DNA from: UMGS1498 sp900552335
Lineage (GTDB): Bacteria > Bacillota_I > Bacilli_A > RF39 > UBA660
DNA length: 20,834 nucleotides
Reading direction: 5' to 3'
NCBI GenBank assembly: GCA_902477075.1
Contig: CABSFU010000021.1
Span: 1-20,834, forward strand
Shown here: positions 1-6,716 of the stretch, in pieces
How positions within the stretch are numbered: the first letter of the stretch is position 1
Layout: each line of letters opens with the position of its first letter
Notes under the pieces: generated by a model
The model's database searches: none
What the model saw: the letters and a program-made list of their open reading frames with translations, nothing else
What the model was told of the DNA's origin: nothing
Position numbers and translations under genes: made by a program

Positions 1-2
1 GT

Positions 3-503
3 GAAATAACAAATTTAAAAAGTAATATAGAGGAATTACAAAATAATTTAAATAAATATGCTTTACAAAGTGAATTAGAAAAAACGAATACAAATATAGA
101 GAATTTATCTAGTATAATATCTAGCCATACTTCAGTAATTAATCAATTAAATAGCAATGGGGACTTTACTCAAATTAATAAAAGTTGGAATAGTGTACAA
201 ATTGCGGACTTATCAAGTGGAGGTCAAGAATTTACCATCGGTAAATTATCAGAAAAAGGGAGATATTTAGTATTATATCAGGCAATTTTTATGGGACCAA
301 CTAATACAGGATGGGATTGTGGAATTATAGGAGCAACTGGATTGTTTAGTATAGCTCGAGCCCCTTTTAATAATCAGACTGCTTTAACGGCGTTTGGTAT
401 TGTAGATGTTACATCGGAAACTGATATAAAAGCAACTATATTTGCTGATGGTATTGCAAAAACAGCTTATCTTTCTGCCTATGCAATTAAAATAAAATCA
501 TAG
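3..503 (+). CDS. C-terminal part of a coiled-coil/beta-rich surface or phage tail-fibre-like protein (partial)
   Basis: The reading frame is open from base 3 to a TAG at 501-503 and enters from outside the window; the first in-frame ATG (291) lies mid-domain and is not a believable start. Visible residues 1-50 are rich in Asn, Leu, Glu and Lys with heptad-like spacing, as in a coiled coil. The rest (about 115 residues) is Gly-, Thr- and Ala-rich with alternating hydrophobic residues (GRYLVLYQAIF, AYLSAYAIKIKS), like a trimeric beta-sandwich head. That stalk-plus-head shape is common in phage receptor-binding proteins, C1q/TNF-like bacterial proteins and some spore surface proteins. No catalytic motif is seen. 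Family membership is inference; that this is a real coding end is well supported by the long open frame. Confidence 0.7.
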   Translation, partial: EITNLKSNIEELQNNLNKYALQSELEKTNTNIENLSSIISSHTSVINQLNSNGDFTQINKSWNSVQIADLSSGGQEFTIGKLSEKGRYLVLYQAIFMGPTNTGWDCGIIGATGLFSIARAPFNNQTALTAFGIVDVTSETDIKATIFADGIAKTAYLSAYAIKIKS

Positions 504-544
504 TATAGATTGAAAGAAAACTTTATAAAAAATAAGAAATAGAA

Positions 545-572
545 GCATTTTTTTAATAGTTGGACATATACT
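545..572 (+). promoter_or_regulatory. Candidate SigE-type sporulation promoter of yabP
   Basis: GCATTTT at 545-551 matches the SigE -35 consensus (KMATATT) at 6 of 7 positions and CATATACT at 565-572 matches the -10 consensus (CATACAnT) with one mismatch, 13 bp apart. yabP homologues in Bacillus belong to the mother-cell SigE regulon. AT-rich sequence makes chance matches easy, so this stays a candidate. Confidence 0.35.
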
Positions 573-599
573 TTATTGAATAAAAAATAGGAGGAATAT

Positions 600-884
600 A
601 TGGACAAGGATATTATTAGTACCAATCATAGCGTTAGTATCACAGAAAGAAAAAATATTATGATTACTGGTGTAAAAAAAATAGAGAGTTTTGATGAAGA
701 AGAATTTTTGTTAGAAACAAATATGGGATATATTATTATAAAAGGAAAAGGTTTAGAAATTATTAAATTAGATACTTACCAAGGGAATGTTTCTATTAAA
801 GGGCTATTAAACAGTTTAACTTATATGGAAAACGGTCATAAAAAAGAAAAAGAAGACAATATGTTTAGTAAATTATTCAAATGA
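600..884 (+). CDS. yabP: Sporulation protein YabP
   Basis: A 94-residue protein of the YabP/YqfC family. It shows the short repeated beta-hairpin pattern of the family: SITERKNIMITGVKKIESFD, then FLLETNMGYIIIKGKGLEIIKLD and the near C-terminal VSIKGLLNSLTY. In Bacillus this gene is expressed in the mother cell under SigE; its molecular role is not well defined. The start has an ideal Shine-Dalgarno, AGGAGG at 589-594, five bases before ATG. The TGA stop overlaps the ATG of the next gene (ATGA at 881-884), so the two are translationally coupled. The order yabP-yabQ-divIC is the one known from Bacillus, which makes the assignment firm despite the small size. The Lys/Glu-rich tail (residues 80-88) is not a motif I recognise. 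Confidence 0.9.
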   Translation: MDKDIISTNHSVSITERKNIMITGVKKIESFDEEEFLLETNMGYIIIKGKGLEIIKLDTYQGNVSIKGLLNSLTYMENGHKKEKEDNMFSKLFK

Positions 885-1174
885 GTTTACATTCTCAAAT
901 ACTTGTAATTATTGTCTCTTTTTTCTTTGGTATTTTTTTTGAAATCTTCCATTGTATCAATTATAAGTTGATTTATAATAAAAGAAAAATAGTTAAAATA
1001 TTGTTTACTTTTTTGTTAGTCTTTATTCAATCCATCATTTATTTTTATCTTTTAACAAAAATAAATAATGGTATTATTCATTTGTATGGCATTCTATCTA
1101 TTGTAGTAGGAATTTTGTTGTTTTATTTCCTAAAAAAAACAGTTTGTACATTTTACAAAAAACATAAAAGATGA
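881..1174 (+). CDS. yabQ: Spore cortex biosynthesis protein YabQ
   Basis: A 97-residue membrane protein with about three hydrophobic segments (residues 6-25, 38-59 and 66-84) and a basic C-terminus. The N-terminal pattern of a hydrophobic helix followed by an acidic/aromatic stretch and YKLIYNKRK is typical of YabQ. In Bacillus, YabQ sits in the membrane around the forespore and is needed for cortex formation. This copy is short: Bacillus YabQ is about twice as long, so it is close to the minimal membrane core. It overlaps yabP by four bases and has no Shine-Dalgarno of its own of any strength, so translation probably depends on coupling. Its TGA stop (1172-1174) is also the first part of an extended -10 box for divIC. 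Confidence 0.85.
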   Translation: MSLHSQILVIIVSFFFGIFFEIFHCINYKLIYNKRKIVKILFTFLLVFIQSIIYFYLLTKINNGIIHLYGILSIVVGILLFYFLKKTVCTFYKKHKR

Positions 1175-1200
1175 TATACTCTCTAATAGGAGAGGGTAGT
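1172..1200 (+). promoter_or_regulatory. Possible divIC promoter overlapping a Shine-Dalgarno-masking hairpin
   Basis: TGATATACT at 1172-1180 resembles the extended -10 boxes used elsewhere in this window. Immediately after it, 1177-1184 can pair with 1191-1198 (8 bp, one G-U, six-base loop), which would bury most of the GGAGAGGG Shine-Dalgarno (1189-1196) of divIC. A transcript started at this promoter (near 1187) would lack the left arm and leave the site free. Confidence 0.35.
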
Positions 1201-1201
1201 C

Positions 1202-1615
1202 ATGAAAAAGAAAAAAAGAAAAATAAAGGGATCTAAAATTAGAATGTTAATTTTAATACCAATTTCTTGTTTAATAATTGGATATTTTTTATACTTGATT
1301 ATTTCTTATCCTTATAGCATTATTAAACTAAAAAAAGAACAATCTGTATATGAAAAGCAGTTGTTACAGTTAGAAATAGATGAAAAAAATTTAAAAAATG
1401 AAATAGAAAAATTAAAAGATACGGATTACTTAGCTAGATATGCTAGGGAAAATTACCAATATTCCAAAGACGGTGAAATTATTTTAAAGATTGATTCAAA
1501 ATCAAAAAAAGAAACAGAACAGGAAACTTTTGAAATCAATAAACCAATTTTATATGGTGGTATTTCTATTTTTTCTATTATATTAATTTATATCTTGATT
1601 AAAAGTAGACATTGA
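1202..1615 (+). CDS. divIC: Septum formation initiator, DivIC/FtsB family
   Basis: A 137-residue division protein. The order is a very basic cytoplasmic N-terminus (KKKKRKIKGSKIR), a membrane helix at residues 17-36, a coiled coil at about 42-72 with Leu/Glu/Lys heptads, and the family signature TDYLARYARENYQYSKDGEI (about 74-93). DivIC works with DivIB and FtsL in the divisome to activate septal wall synthesis. Unusually, a second hydrophobic stretch follows at about residues 115-133 (ILYGGISIFSIILIYILI), so the protein may end as a second membrane helix; Bacillus DivIC has only one. The position after yabPQ matches Bacillus. A weak stem (AGAC/GTCT) and a T run follow the stop and may end the transcript. 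Confidence 0.9.
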   Translation: MKKKKRKIKGSKIRMLILIPISCLIIGYFLYLIISYPYSIIKLKKEQSVYEKQLLQLEIDEKNLKNEIEKLKDTDYLARYARENYQYSKDGEIILKIDSKSKKETEQETFEINKPILYGGISIFSIILIYILIKSRH

Positions 1616-1630
1616 GTCTCTTTTTTTTAT

Positions 1631-1656
1631 AAAAAAAAATAACGGTTTCCCGTTAT
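1631..1656 (-). terminator. Rho-independent terminator of the gerQ-lemA strand
   Basis: Read on the minus strand: ATAACGG, GAAA loop, CCGTTAT, then nine T. The stem (1639-1645 with 1650-1656) overlaps the lemA stop codon. On the plus strand there is no T run after the stem, so it serves the minus strand only. Confidence 0.85.
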
Positions 1657-2198
1657 AATTTAAAATCTTGAATATCATCATCTTCCATATTTTTTCCATC
1701 AAAATATGTTCTAATTTTATTACCAGATAACTTTGCTACTATATTAGATGGAAATCTTCTAATTAAAGCATTATAATCGGTAATAATGTCATTGTAATAT
1801 TTTCTAGCTGCTACTATTTCAGCTTCTGATTCAAATAATCCTAGTTCAATCTTTAAAAAAGTTTCACTATTTTTTAATTCTTGCATAGATTCTTTATATT
1901 CATTAAATTCATTAATTGCTTCATATAGTTTTCTATCTAATTCAAAATTAGAAAATTTTTGGCTTCGTAAATCTTTAATCATTGGTAAAACTTCTTTTTT
2001 TGTTTTTAAATTTGATTTGATAATACCAACTGATTTATTTAATAAATCAAATCTTTTTCTAAGTGTTGTATCGATAAAAGCTTCTGCTTCATTAATACGA
2101 ATGATATAAGATTGAAAATGATTATAAATATTTACGTACCAAATTAATAATAAACAAACGCCGATAATGGCTATAATTGTATATAGTAATGCATCCAT
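1653..2198 (-). CDS. lemA: LemA family membrane-anchored protein
   Basis: A 181-residue protein with an N-terminal membrane helix at residues 5-25 (LLYTIIAIIGVCLLLIWYV) followed by a long helical domain. The LemA signatures are present: NEAEAFIDTTLRKRFDLL after the anchor, and the C-terminal ARKYYNDIITDYNALIRRFP with SNIVA. LemA proteins expose the helical domain outside the membrane; their function is not settled. It lies 43 bases after gerQ on the same strand and also has its own extended -10 box (TGTTATAAT on the minus strand, 2216-2224). A terminator overlaps the stop codon. Confidence 0.88.
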   Translation of the reverse strand: MDALLYTIIAIIGVCLLLIWYVNIYNHFQSYIIRINEAEAFIDTTLRKRFDLLNKSVGIIKSNLKTKKEVLPMIKDLRSQKFSNFELDRKLYEAINEFNEYKESMQELKNSETFLKIELGLFESEAEIVAARKYYNDIITDYNALIRRFPSNIVAKLSGNKIRTYFDGKNMEDDDIQDFKL

Positions 2199-2215
2199 AT
2201 TCTCACCCTAGCATC

Positions 2216-2224
2216 ATTATAACA
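2216..2224 (-). promoter_or_regulatory. Extended -10 promoter of lemA
   Basis: On the minus strand this reads TGTTATAAT, a perfect -10 hexamer with an upstream TG. It sits in the 43-base gap between gerQ and lemA, 18 bases before the lemA ATG, so lemA can be transcribed apart from gerQ. Confidence 0.6.
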
Positions 2225-2241
2225 AAAATCGACAAATTTTA

Positions 2242-2595
2242 CTAGTTATTTGGTATAAATTCTGGACTATAATTAATTTTTTCTTCAAAAGTAATGAAAT
2301 CCACATAAATCATTAGTAATAAATACCATTTTCCTGTAGTGGGATCACTTAAAATAATATGATCTCTTCCTGATTGCTCAATGATTCCCACAAATTCACG
2401 ATCCTTAAATTCTTCTGAATCTGGAAATGTCATATGAATTCTTACTTGTTTTCCTTTATTTAATCTCAAAATGTTTTCAATATAGGATTGTTCCAGTGGT
2501 AAGTTATTGGTGTAATTTGACATAGGAATATTTGCTGTATTGGTATTAGGTGGTATATTGTTACTAAGATTTGGATTAAAAAATGTATTGTTCAT
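2242..2595 (-). CDS. gerQ: Spore coat protein GerQ
   Basis: A 117-residue protein. Residues 1-33 are a low-complexity Asn/Pro/Thr-rich arm; from LPLEQSYIENILRLNKGK onward it matches the conserved GerQ core, including VRIHMTFPDS, GIIEQSGRDHIILSD and TGKWYLLLMIYVDFITFEE. GerQ is an inner coat protein needed to place the cortex-lytic enzyme CwlJ and so for calcium-dipicolinate triggered germination; in Bacillus it is cross-linked by the transglutaminase Tgl through lysines near its N-terminus. Here the arm has no Lys before the core (first at about residue 47), so that cross-linking mode may not apply. cwlJ, its neighbour in Bacillus, is not in this window. AAAGAGGTTG upstream is the Shine-Dalgarno. 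Confidence 0.93.
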   Translation of the reverse strand: MNNTFFNPNLSNNIPPNTNTANIPMSNYTNNLPLEQSYIENILRLNKGKQVRIHMTFPDSEEFKDREFVGIIEQSGRDHIILSDPTTGKWYLLLMIYVDFITFEEKINYSPEFIPNN

Positions 2596-2616
2596 AAATC
2601 AACCTCTTTCCATTTA

Positions 2617-2644
2617 ATTTTATTTTTCATTTTCTAAAATATGA
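2617..2644 (-). promoter_or_regulatory. Candidate SigE-type promoter of gerQ
   Basis: On the minus strand, TCATATT (2638-2644) matches the SigE -35 consensus fully, and AATAAAAT (2617-2624) matches the -10 at five of seven fixed positions with a 13-bp spacer. gerQ belongs to the SigE regulon in Bacillus. The -10 half is weak. Confidence 0.35.
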
Positions 2645-2645
2645 A

Positions 2646-2674
2646 TTGATAAAGAAAAAAATTTCATTTATAAT
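2646..2674 (+). promoter_or_regulatory. SigA-type promoter of the pduL-like gene
   Basis: TTGATA at 2646-2651 and TATAAT at 2669-2674 are spaced by exactly 17 bp, one of the best housekeeping promoters in the window. The start site should fall near 2681, giving a leader of about nine bases directly before the GGTGAT ribosome site. Confidence 0.85.
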
Positions 2675-2689
2675 AGTTTTGGTGATATT

Positions 2690-3250
2690 ATGAAAATAAG
2701 TGTAGGTGTTTCTAATCGTCATATTCATGTAACAGAAAGTGATTATCAAATTTTATTTGGTAATATAAATATAGAAAAAGTTCGTGATTTACATCAAAAA
2801 GGAGAATTTGTCTCTAATTCTTTTGTTACAATTCAAGGTTTAAAAAGAATGATAGATCATGTCAGAGTAATTGGACCTTTTCGCAATTATACCCAAGTAG
2901 AAGTTTCTAGAACAGATAGTTATTTACTAGGAATTCATCCACCCATTCGTAAATCGGGAGATATAGAAGATGGAGAAATGGTAACTATTATAGGTCCTGT
3001 TGGAAAAATAGAGCAAAAAAAATGCGCAATTATAGCAGAAAGACATATTCATTTAACCAAAGAACAATTAGAATACTATAAATTTGATGAAACTAAAACA
3101 TTAAATATTGTTGTAAAAGGAGAAAAGGCTGCTATTTTAAGTAATGTTCACTTAAAAGTAAGTGACAACGCTTTTTTTGAATTACATTTAGATACAGATG
3201 ACGCAAATGCATGTGACTTAAAAAATGGAGATATTGTAGATATTCTATAA
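2690..3250 (+). CDS. pduL: Phosphate propanoyl/acetyltransferase, PduL type
   Basis: A 186-residue phosphotransacylase that exchanges the acyl group between CoA and phosphate (acetyl- or propanoyl-CoA). The tandem beta-barrel fold is visible as two copies of a His motif: SNRHIHVT (R10, H11, H13) and AERHIHLT (R118, H119, H121). H154 and the C-terminal HLDTDDANAC (H166-C175) add the conserved zinc and active-site residues. Length and motifs match PduL without an encapsulation peptide: the protein starts right at the catalytic core, so it should be soluble in the cytoplasm. No microcompartment gene is nearby, which fits a role as the general Pta substitute making acetyl phosphate. It is monocistronic, with a strong promoter and a terminator at 3269-3294. 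Confidence 0.92.
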   Translation: MKISVGVSNRHIHVTESDYQILFGNINIEKVRDLHQKGEFVSNSFVTIQGLKRMIDHVRVIGPFRNYTQVEVSRTDSYLLGIHPPIRKSGDIEDGEMVTIIGPVGKIEQKKCAIIAERHIHLTKEQLEYYKFDETKTLNIVVKGEKAAILSNVHLKVSDNAFFELHLDTDDANACDLKNGDIVDIL

Positions 3251-3268
3251 AAAAATTAAAATGTAAAT

Positions 3269-3294
3269 AGTACTTGAAAAAAGTACTTTTTTTT
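3269..3294 (+). terminator. Terminator after the pduL-like gene
   Basis: AGTACTT (3269-3275), loop GAAAA, AAGTACT (3281-3287), followed by seven T. It separates pduL from ppdK. Confidence 0.85.
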
Positions 3295-3303
3295 CGACTA
3301 ACA

Positions 3304-3312
3304 TGATATAAT
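3304..3312 (+). promoter_or_regulatory. Extended -10 promoter of ppdK
   Basis: TGATATAAT just after the pduL terminator. No good -35 hexamer is seen at the usual distance, so the TG extension probably carries recognition. AGGAGG (3327-3332) follows, five bases before the ppdK ATG. Confidence 0.75.
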
Positions 3313-3337
3313 AAATTTGTAATGATAGGAGGAATAT

Positions 3338-5974
3338 ATGACAAAGTACGTTTATGCTTTTAAAGAAGGAAATAAAGATATGCGCAATTTGCTAGGTGGA
3401 AAAGGTGCAAATCTAGCTGAAATGGCAAGCTTGGGACTTCCTGTTCCAAATGGTTTTACCATTACAACAGAAGCTTGTATTGCTTATTACAAAAATGGAA
3501 AGACAATATCAAAAGAAATAGAGGATGAAATACTTTCTCATTTACATGCATTAGAACAGGAAATGGGAAAAAAGCTAGGAAATATAGAAAATCCATTATT
3601 AGTGTCTGTAAGAAGTGGTGCTAGAGCTTCTATGCCTGGTATGATGGATACAATTTTAAACTTAGGTTTGAATGATACTGCTGTAGAAGGATTTGCGTCT
3701 AAAACAAATAATCCACGTTTTGCTTATGATTCTTATAGAAGATTTATTCAAATGTATTCAGATGTAGTAATGGAAGTTCCTAAAAATTATTTTGAAAAAA
3801 TTATTGATGAAGTAAAAGAAAAAAAAGGAATTCATTATGATACAGAACTTACTGTAGAAGATTTAAAAGAGCTAGTAGTTAGATTTAAAGAAGTTTATAA
3901 AACAGCAATGAATGGAAAAGAATTTCCGCAAGATCCAATTGAACAATTAATGGGAGCTGTAAAAGCTGTATTCCGTTCATGGGATAATCCAAGAGCAATT
4001 GTCTATAGAAGAATGAACGATATTCCAGGAGATTGGGGAACAGCTGTAAATATTCAAACTATGGTATTTGGAAATAAAGGTGAAACTAGTGGAACAGGTG
4101 TAGCATTTACGCGTAATCCATCTACTGGTGAAAAAGGTATTTTTGGAGAATATTTAATCAATGCACAGGGAGAAGATGTTGTTGCTGGTGTTAGAACGCC
4201 ACAACCTATTTCTAAACTAGCAGAAGATATGCCAGAATGTTATAAAGAATTTATGGAATTAGCGCAAAAGTTAGAAAACCATTATAGAGATATGCAAGAT
4301 ATGGAATTCACTATTGAAGAAGGAAAACTATATTTTTTACAAACTCGTAATGGAAAAAGAACAGCGCCAGCTGCTATTAAAATTGCGTGTGATTTAGTAG
4401 ATGAAGGTATGATTACAGAAGAAGAAGCGGTTCTTAGAATTGAAGCAAAATCATTAGATCAATTGTTGCATCCAATGTTTGATAGTGATGCTTTAAAAAA
4501 TGGAGAAGTAATAGGAACTGCTTTACCAGCAAGTCCAGGTGCAGCAGCAGGTAAGGTAGTGTTTTCAGCAGAAGTTGCTAAAAAATTAGGAAAAGGCGGA
4601 AATGGCGAAAGAGTGATCCTTGTTCGATTAGAAACGACGCCAGAGGATATCGAAGGCATGGTAGCTAGCCAAGGAATTTTAACTGTTCGTGGTGGTATGA
4701 CAAGTCATGCAGCAGTAGTAGCTCGTGGTATGGGTACTTGTTGCGTTTCCGGTTGTGGAGAAATTAAAATCAATGAAGAAGAAAAACACTTTGAACTTGG
4801 TGGTTATACGTTCCATGAGGGTGATTATATTTCGTTAGATGGAACAACTGGAAAAATTTACAAAGGAGATATTAAGACGGTAGAAGCAACTGTTACAGGT
4901 GATTTCGGAAGAATTATGGCTTGGGCAGATCAATACAGAAGACTTGGTGTTAGAACGAATGCAGACAATCCTAGAGATACAAAAAAAGCAATAGAACTTG
5001 GAGCAGAGGGTATTGGACTATGTCGTACAGAGCATATGTTCTTTGATGAAGAAAGAATTCCAAAAATTAGGAAAATGATTTTATCAGAAACAGTAGAGGA
5101 AAGAACGAAAGCTTTAGATGAATTGATTCCATTTCAAAAAGGTGATTTTAAAGCAATGTATAAAGAATTAAAAGGATTACCAATGACAGTTCGTTATTTA
5201 GATCCACCATTACATGAATTTCTTCCTACTTTAGAAGAAGATATTATTGCTTTAGCAAATGATATGAATGTTACAGTAGAACACTTAAAAAATAAGATTG
5301 ATGAATTACATGAATTCAATCCAATGATGGGACACAGAGGATGTAGATTAGCAGTTACATATCCTGAAATTGCTAGAATGCAAACAAGAGCTTTAATGGA
5401 AGCCGCTATTGAAGTGGAAGAAGAAGATGGATATGACATTACAGTAGAAATTATGATTCCACTAGTTGGTGAAGTAAAAGAATTACAATTTGTAAAAAAT
5501 ATTGTAGTAGAAACAGCTGAACTAGTGAAAAAAGAAAAAAATTCCGATATTAAATATCATATAGGTACCATGATTGAAATACCAAGAGCTGCACTTACAG
5601 CAGACAAAATAGCAACAGAAGCAGAATTTTTCTCATTTGGTACGAATGATTTAACACAAATGACATTTGGTTTTTCACGTGATGACGCAGGTAAATTTTT
5701 AGATTCTTATTATCAAAACAAAATATATGAATCTGATCCATTTGCAAAAGTAGATTTTGATGGTGTTGGAGAATTAATTAAAATGGCAGTTAATAAAGGT
5801 AAACAAACAAGACCAGATATTAAATTAGGTATTTGTGGTGAACATGGTGGTGATCCTGCTTCGGTAGAATTCTTCCATAATGTTGGTTTAACTTATGTAT
5901 CTTGCTCACCATTTAGAGTACCAATTGCTCGTTTAGCTGCAGCACAAGCCGCTATTAAAGCGAGTGAAAAATAG
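3338..5974 (+). CDS. ppdK: Pyruvate, phosphate dikinase
   Basis: An 878-residue enzyme, full length for the family. It interconverts PEP + AMP + PPi with pyruvate + ATP + Pi in the cytoplasm. The N-terminal ATP-grasp domain begins with LLGGKGANLAEMASLGLPVP; the swivelling domain carries the phosphoryl-carrier His457 in GGMTSHAAVVARGMG; the C-terminal PEP/pyruvate TIM barrel carries GIGLCRTEHMFF, NPMMGHRGCRL, FGTNDLTQMTFG and the catalytic Cys833 in LGICGEHGGDP. All key residues are intact. In fermenters it usually works in the glycolytic direction, saving ATP by using PPi. The PPDK regulatory protein gene often found next to it is not present here. It has its own promoter and a GAAA-loop terminator. 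Confidence 0.98.
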   Translation: MTKYVYAFKEGNKDMRNLLGGKGANLAEMASLGLPVPNGFTITTEACIAYYKNGKTISKEIEDEILSHLHALEQEMGKKLGNIENPLLVSVRSGARASMPGMMDTILNLGLNDTAVEGFASKTNNPRFAYDSYRRFIQMYSDVVMEVPKNYFEKIIDEVKEKKGIHYDTELTVEDLKELVVRFKEVYKTAMNGKEFPQDPIEQLMGAVKAVFRSWDNPRAIVYRRMNDIPGDWGTAVNIQTMVFGNKGETSGTGVAFTRNPSTGEKGIFGEYLINAQGEDVVAGVRTPQPISKLAEDMPECYKEFMELAQKLENHYRDMQDMEFTIEEGKLYFLQTRNGKRTAPAAIKIACDLVDEGMITEEEAVLRIEAKSLDQLLHPMFDSDALKNGEVIGTALPASPGAAAGKVVFSAEVAKKLGKGGNGERVILVRLETTPEDIEGMVASQGILTVRGGMTSHAAVVARGMGTCCVSGCGEIKINEEEKHFELGGYTFHEGDYISLDGTTGKIYKGDIKTVEATVTGDFGRIMAWADQYRRLGVRTNADNPRDTKKAIELGAEGIGLCRTEHMFFDEERIPKIRKMILSETVEERTKALDELIPFQKGDFKAMYKELKGLPMTVRYLDPPLHEFLPTLEEDIIALANDMNVTVEHLKNKIDELHEFNPMMGHRGCRLAVTYPEIARMQTRALMEAAIEVEEEDGYDITVEIMIPLVGEVKELQFVKNIVVETAELVKKEKNSDIKYHIGTMIEIPRAALTADKIATEAEFFSFGTNDLTQMTFGFSRDDAGKFLDSYYQNKIYESDPFAKVDFDGVGELIKMAVNKGKQTRPDIKLGICGEHGGDPASVEFFHNVGLTYVSCSPFRVPIARLAAAQAAIKASEK

Positions 5975-6002
5975 AACGTAATCACGTGAAATAATAAAAT
6001 AC

Positions 6003-6030
6003 AAGAAAGACTAGAAATAGTCTTTCTTTT
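6003..6030 (+). terminator. Terminator of ppdK; left edge of the accessory island
   Basis: An 11-bp perfect stem (6003-6013 with 6018-6028) closed by a GAAA tetraloop and ending in a T-rich run. Core-type genes end here and accessory genes begin. Confidence 0.88.
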
Positions 6031-6056
6031 GTTGTAATTAAAAGTAATAAATAAAA

Positions 6057-6070
6057 TTAGTCAAAAAATA
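6057..6070. repeat. 14-bp direct repeat, left copy (possible attachment core)
   Basis: TTAGTCAAAAAATA occurs here, just after the ppdK terminator, and again at 11223-11236, just after the peptidase gene. The two copies bracket the serine recombinase segment. AT-rich 14-mers do recur by chance in a window this size; the positions are what make this pair notable. Confidence 0.4.
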
Positions 6071-6090
6071 TTATACATAAAAAGCGGTTG

Positions 6091-6160
6091 GCTAGTGTGT
6101 TACTAGCATTTTTAAAATTTGATAAAAATAGTCACAATATAGTTTGGATGACTATTTTTT
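6091..6160 (+). promoter_or_regulatory. Structured leader with a terminator ahead of the XRE-type regulator gene
   Basis: A small hairpin (GCTAGT 6091-6096, ACTAGC 6102-6107) is followed by a terminator-like hairpin: AAAAATAGTCA (6124-6134) pairs perfectly with TGACTATTTTT (6149-6159) around a 14-base loop and ends in a T run. No convincing promoter lies between it and the gene at 6200, so transcripts entering from upstream may be attenuated here. Confidence 0.55.
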
Positions 6161-6199
6161 GTTGGAAGAAAAAATATAAAAAAGAAAGGAATGATGAAA

Positions 6200-6670
6200 A
6201 TGTATTTTAAGAAACCAACACTAAACAATTTATCGCAAGGGGCTCGATTAGAGTATGTGAGAAGAATAAGACATATGGATATGGATGATGTCGCAGATTA
6301 TTTTGGATTTGGAGGTAATGATCCACATAAGACATTTAATAGTTATGAGAATAACTATAGACATCCAAGTAAAGAAAGATTAAAAGATATAGCAGAATTA
6401 TATGAAGTAAGTATTAATGCTATAAAAGAATATGATTTTAATAATCCAATTGATGTTATTTATAACTTAATGTGGTTAGAAGAAGAATTTCCATATTATG
6501 AAATTAACTTTGATACTGAAAGTTATGAACAAACAAAATACAATGAATTAGTTCAAACAGCAATTAATGAATGGAAAAAAATGAGAGATAAAAGAGAAAA
6601 CTATGAAATATCAGATGAAGAATATCTCGATTGGAAATTGAATTTTGAAATCATAAGTACAGTAAATTAA
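6200..6670 (+). CDS. XRE-like helix-turn-helix regulator
   Basis: A 156-residue protein. Residues 9-60 form a Cro/CI-type helix-turn-helix in divergent form: LEYVRRIRHMDMDDVADYFG, a Gly/Asn-rich turn, then FNSYENNYRHPSKERLKDIAELYEVS. The rest is acidic and helical (LMWLEEEFPYYEI, YNELVQTAINEWKKMRD) and may bind a partner. ATGs exist at 6191, 6194 and 6200 in one frame; AGGA at 6187-6190 is too close to the first two, so 6200 is chosen. It is the first gene of the island and lies directly before the zinc-ribbon nuclease gene (47-base gap with its own promoter), so it may regulate that unit. Target and ligand are unknown. Confidence 0.75.
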   Translation: MYFKKPTLNNLSQGARLEYVRRIRHMDMDDVADYFGFGGNDPHKTFNSYENNYRHPSKERLKDIAELYEVSINAIKEYDFNNPIDVIYNLMWLEEEFPYYEINFDTESYEQTKYNELVQTAINEWKKMRDKRENYEISDEEYLDWKLNFEIISTVN

Positions 6671-6683
6671 TAACAATAATGTA

Positions 6684-6692
6684 TGATATAAT
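6684..6692 (+). promoter_or_regulatory. Extended -10 promoter of the zinc-ribbon nuclease operon
   Basis: TGATATAAT lies between the regulator stop and the zinc-ribbon gene; AAAGGAG (6702-6708) and ATG at 6717 follow at proper spacing. Confidence 0.7.
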
Positions 6693-6716
6693 ATATTTAA
6701 TGAAAGGAGACTTTCT

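Noticed and set aside
3132..3344. Minus-strand reading frame over the end of the pduL-like gene
   Set aside because: It mirrors a well-supported gene, crosses its terminator and the ppdK promoter, and encodes a composition with no family features; the other opposite-strand frames over ppdK, Fic, NUDIX and the peptidase are rejected for the same reason.
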